DNA from: a virus
Direction: 5' to 3' (one strand)
Virus record (IMG/VR): IMGVR_UViG_3300008050_000179
Span: 1 to 31,450 of that record
DNA length: 31,450 nucleotides
Positions 29,160-31,450 of the stretch are shown here, one piece after another (the first letter of the stretch is position 1; each line of letters begins with the position of its first letter). Made by a program: the position numbers and the translations under genes. Below the pieces are notes generated by a model that searched no databases, had not been told where the DNA came from, and saw nothing but the letters and a program-made list of their open reading frames with translations.

Positions 29160-30503
29160 ATGTCGTTCATCGTGAACATCAACGGGAAGGATCTGGGGGC
29201 ATACCCCACAGCGAACGGGGCCATGAAAGTCCTGTACGACGCGCAGCAGCGCGGGGACACAGCGTCCATGAGGAAGGCGGATGCCCCAGCTCCCGCTCCC
29301 ACTGTCCGCGCAGGGGAAGTAAGTCAGGTCGCTGTGGCGCGCATCGAGCGCCACGAGAAGATGCTCATGGACCGGGGCATTGCCTTACCGCCTCCCATCT
29401 ACGCAGCGGGATCGAAGGTGGTCCAGTGGGGCCACGATAACTTCCGCACGAGTCGGCAGTCCTGGGAGGACATGCCCGAGACTATCGAGGGGCTTCGGTC
29501 AGCCTGGGTACAGGTACGGAGGGAGAAGCGCACGGACCACGAGGTGTCGGTACGCGACCTGCGCATGAACAATGACGGCACCCTCGACTTCGGGCAGGGC
29601 CGCGTCGGAGTTGAGGTGGCGGGGCTGAAGTCCCTGCTCGGCAGGAATGCCGAGTTGTTCCCCCGGGCAGGGACGTTCATGTCCATGCTGGATCCCGACG
29701 TACGGGCCTTGAATTTTAATCGCCAGATTGCGAAGGCAGACAAGAAACGCAGGCTCGTCCTGCGCACACGACGGTCCCCGTCAGGACGGTCAGTGTATGC
29801 TGCCGTCTCTAAAAAATACACGGCCTTTGATGCGGACAAGATCATCCACATCTTGGGTGATGCGTTGAAGGATTCTGAGATGAGAGGGGAGGTGACAGTC
29901 AACCCGGCTACCACCGACCTCCGGGTCAACGGGATCTACCACTCCGACGAAGTGGTGGACCTTGCCGCTGGTGATGTCTTCAAGATGGGGGTTCAGTTCC
30001 GCAGCAACGATGCTGCTGGGGGGTCGATGCAAGCCAAGGCTCTTGCTTGGCGCAACCTGTGCCTGAACTTGATCATCATCGGAACCGGAGAGAAGGAGCT
30101 GCTGCGACAGCAGCACAAGGGCTCCGTTACAAATATCCGGGGACTGCTACGCGCTGCCGCAGCCACAGGGGCTAACCTCTTCGCGGACTTCGCAGCAGAG
30201 TGGGGCATCCTCCGGGCAACCCCAGCCTCCGATGTCTTCGAGGGCGAGAACATCGAGGACATCATGGTAGAGATGGCACAGTTGAGTGCCATGGATGTCG
30301 GCATCCGACGAGACACCCTCGTCGAGATGCTCTTGGCAGGGCACCAACACGAGCCCGGAGACACGTTGGCAGACCTGGCCAACGCTGTCAGTGCAGTCCA
30401 CCTGCACAATGAGGTGAATAACTGGAGACGGGAGCAATTCGAGGAAGCAGCAGGGCTGTTGGTTCCCGTGCTTGCCTCTCGTGTGACCCCAGCGGAAGCC
30501 TAA
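29160..30503 (+). CDS. DUF932-like phage protein, 447 residues
   Basis: ATG at 29160 follows AGGAGAGAGAG, seven or so bases away; a frame from 29043 runs over the terminator and is rejected. The N-terminal region is helical and basic. The core (residues about 200-360) has AAVSKKYTAFDADKIIHILG, then NGIYHSDEVVDLAAGD, then QFRSNDAAGGSMQAKALAWR and NLCLNLIIIGTGEKELL. These are the beta-helix pattern and Asn/Cys segment of DUF932 (phage/plasmid-like) proteins. The family is common in phages and plasmids, and its function is not established. The last 80 residues are helical. The gene has its own leader and hairpin, and precedes a GHKL ATPase gene. Confidence 0.75.
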   Translation: MSFIVNINGKDLGAYPTANGAMKVLYDAQQRGDTASMRKADAPAPAPTVRAGEVSQVAVARIERHEKMLMDRGIALPPPIYAAGSKVVQWGHDNFRTSRQSWEDMPETIEGLRSAWVQVRREKRTDHEVSVRDLRMNNDGTLDFGQGRVGVEVAGLKSLLGRNAELFPRAGTFMSMLDPDVRALNFNRQIAKADKKRRLVLRTRRSPSGRSVYAAVSKKYTAFDADKIIHILGDALKDSEMRGEVTVNPATTDLRVNGIYHSDEVVDLAAGDVFKMGVQFRSNDAAGGSMQAKALAWRNLCLNLIIIGTGEKELLRQQHKGSVTNIRGLLRAAAATGANLFADFAAEWGILRATPASDVFEGENIEDIMVEMAQLSAMDVGIRRDTLVEMLLAGHQHEPGDTLADLANAVSAVHLHNEVNNWRREQFEEAAGLLVPVLASRVTPAEA

Positions 30504-30545
30504 GAACAGAGAGGCACCGTCCTCTCAATGATTAGTCCTAGATGT

Positions 30546-30592
30546 CCACACCCAGAGGAGGTGTGGGCATTTGGTCTGTTCATTGGGAACAG
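30546..30592 (+). terminator. Weak double hairpin after the DUF932-like gene
   Basis: CCACACC/GGTGTGG (30546-30552, 30560-30566) and CTGTTC/GAACAG (30576-30581, 30587-30592) form two short stems before the next leader. There is no T run, so termination is uncertain; they may be processing sites instead. Confidence 0.35.
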
Positions 30593-30617
30593 AGTTGAGA
30601 CAACAGAAGGAGAGACC

Positions 30618-31450
30618 ATGAGAATCGTCCACGGTATCAGCCCCAACTACGTCCCCCACTGGAGACGCGCAGAATGCGTGCGAGAGCACATTCAAAACGG
30701 AGCGGATGAGCAAATCACAGGAGGGTTCGCCCTCACTGTGACCTACAGCGCACGTACAAACACCCTCACCATCCACAACAAGGGGGCGGAGATGGCTCGC
30801 TGTGCCCTTATGATGGGTGGAGGAAAGAAGGCAGGGAACGCCCTAGCCATCGGTGAGAACGGAGAGGGATGGAAGCTGGCCAACCTAGCTGCGCATCGGG
30901 AGGACCTGAAGGTTCACACCGACACAGGTGGGGAGCGGTGGCGCTCCACCGTCGAGTACGACGAAGGGTTCGGAGGGGAGACCCTCGTAACCCGCATCCG
31001 AAAGCTCGGTGGCACCAGTGATGGTGTCAGTGTAGTGATTCAGGGGATCACTCCCGAGGAGTGGGAGGAGATGGTAGGACACTACCGTTTCCTAAAGGAG
31101 GTGTCCTCCTCACGGGGGACCACCACGTACAAGTATCACCCGACAGGGGGGAGCTACCGAGGGTCCATCATTCAAGACGGGAACCCGGGCGAGCTGTTCG
31201 TCAAGGGTATTTTCGTCACCACCCTGAAGGGGAACTGGGCGTTCGCCTATGACCTCAAGCAGGTGGAGCTGAACCGGGACCGAGACATTCCTGACATGTG
31301 GGATGTCGAGTACCAGGTCCGCCTCCTCATCGCAGAGGAGAGCGCAGACCTTGACTGTATGGCACTGGCCAAGGGTGACACCAAGGAGGCGGGGCTCCTG
31401 GCAGAAACCCACTGCTACACCAACAGCTTCCACCGAGAGGTGGTGGCCGC
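30618..31450 (+). CDS. GHKL-type ATPase (Hsp90/MutL/gyrase fold), N-terminal part
   Basis: ATG at 30618 follows AGAAGGAGAGACC; the frame is open to the window edge (277 complete codons). Three GHKL signatures are visible: an N-box-like EHIQNGADEQ (residues 23-32), a modified G1 box IHNKGAEM (52-59), and a well-formed G2 box GENGEGWKLA (79-88) of the GxxGxG lid type. In G1 the usual Asp of DxGxG is replaced by Asn, and the second Gly by Glu. The later FVKGIFV strand and ELNRDRD motif recall phage GHKL proteins. This family binds ATP and changes shape, as in Hsp90, MutL and MORC. The phage role is unknown; hydrolysis may be weak or lost. Confidence 0.75.
   Translation, partial: MRIVHGISPNYVPHWRRAECVREHIQNGADEQITGGFALTVTYSARTNTLTIHNKGAEMARCALMMGGGKKAGNALAIGENGEGWKLANLAAHREDLKVHTDTGGERWRSTVEYDEGFGGETLVTRIRKLGGTSDGVSVVIQGITPEEWEEMVGHYRFLKEVSSSRGTTTYKYHPTGGSYRGSIIQDGNPGELFVKGIFVTTLKGNWAFAYDLKQVELNRDRDIPDMWDVEYQVRLLIAEESADLDCMALAKGDTKEAGLLAETHCYTNSFHREVVA

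Noticed and set aside
24257-31450. tRNA or other structured RNA genes
   Set aside because: I looked for cloverleaf-like pairings and the TTCGANNC-type arm in the gaps and found none that hold together.

Overview
The window reads as about 31 kb of a double-stranded DNA tailed bacteriophage (or a closely related prophage) of rather high G+C. The evidence is the collinear late block: terminase, portal, scaffold, HK97-type coat, short-tail connector proteins and virion proteins. No tape-measure, sheath or baseplate gene is visible, and the order portal, scaffold, coat, adaptor, nozzle, fibres, internal proteins is that of podoviruses. No integrase, tRNA, lysis gene, CRISPR array or insertion sequence was found. 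The host cannot be named from the sequence; starts are mostly ATG (a few GTG) behind good Shine-Dalgarno sites.

Left arm (1 to 24.26 kb, all on the minus strand, read right to left). It opens with a small excisionase/MerR-type DNA-binding protein and a fused archaeo-eukaryotic primase plus SF3 (D5-type) helicase. A 269-residue orphan with a sigma-like helix-turn-helix follows, then a putative small terminase and the large terminase. Next come two related low-complexity proteins (one with 48-bp tandem repeats), the portal, three small proteins including an FmdB-like zinc ribbon, the scaffold, the coat protein and a probable decoration protein. The tail part holds an adaptor, a small basic-tailed protein, a large nozzle-like protein, three fibre-like proteins with a common plan, and four virion-associated proteins, the last cut by the left edge. 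Genes overlap by 1 to 11 bases or lie within a few bases of each other, so this is one tightly coupled late transcription unit, perhaps with an internal promoter ahead of the scaffold block near 13.7 kb.

Centre (24.26 to 25.62 kb). This is a 1.37-kb divergent, non-coding control region. It holds 13 copies of CTACCG/CGGTAG in an A+T-richer stretch, three direct repeats containing ATGTC-N7-GACAT, two large TGAATGA-type palindromes, and a TGTCCAGG repeat cluster. Candidate promoters face both ways. It is the best candidate for the replication origin and early/late switch.

Right arm (25.6 kb to the end, all on the plus strand). This early-type region is built of short gene cassettes. Most are separated by a strong hairpin followed by a T-containing run and a recurring leader (a GCTC..GAGC mini-hairpin, an ACAACA-rich stretch, a GGAGAG ribosome site, ATG). 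Most products are small and unrecognised, and two tiny membrane ORFs are tucked in. They are followed by a DUF932-like protein and, cut by the right edge, a GHKL (Hsp90/MutL-fold) ATPase with altered motifs.
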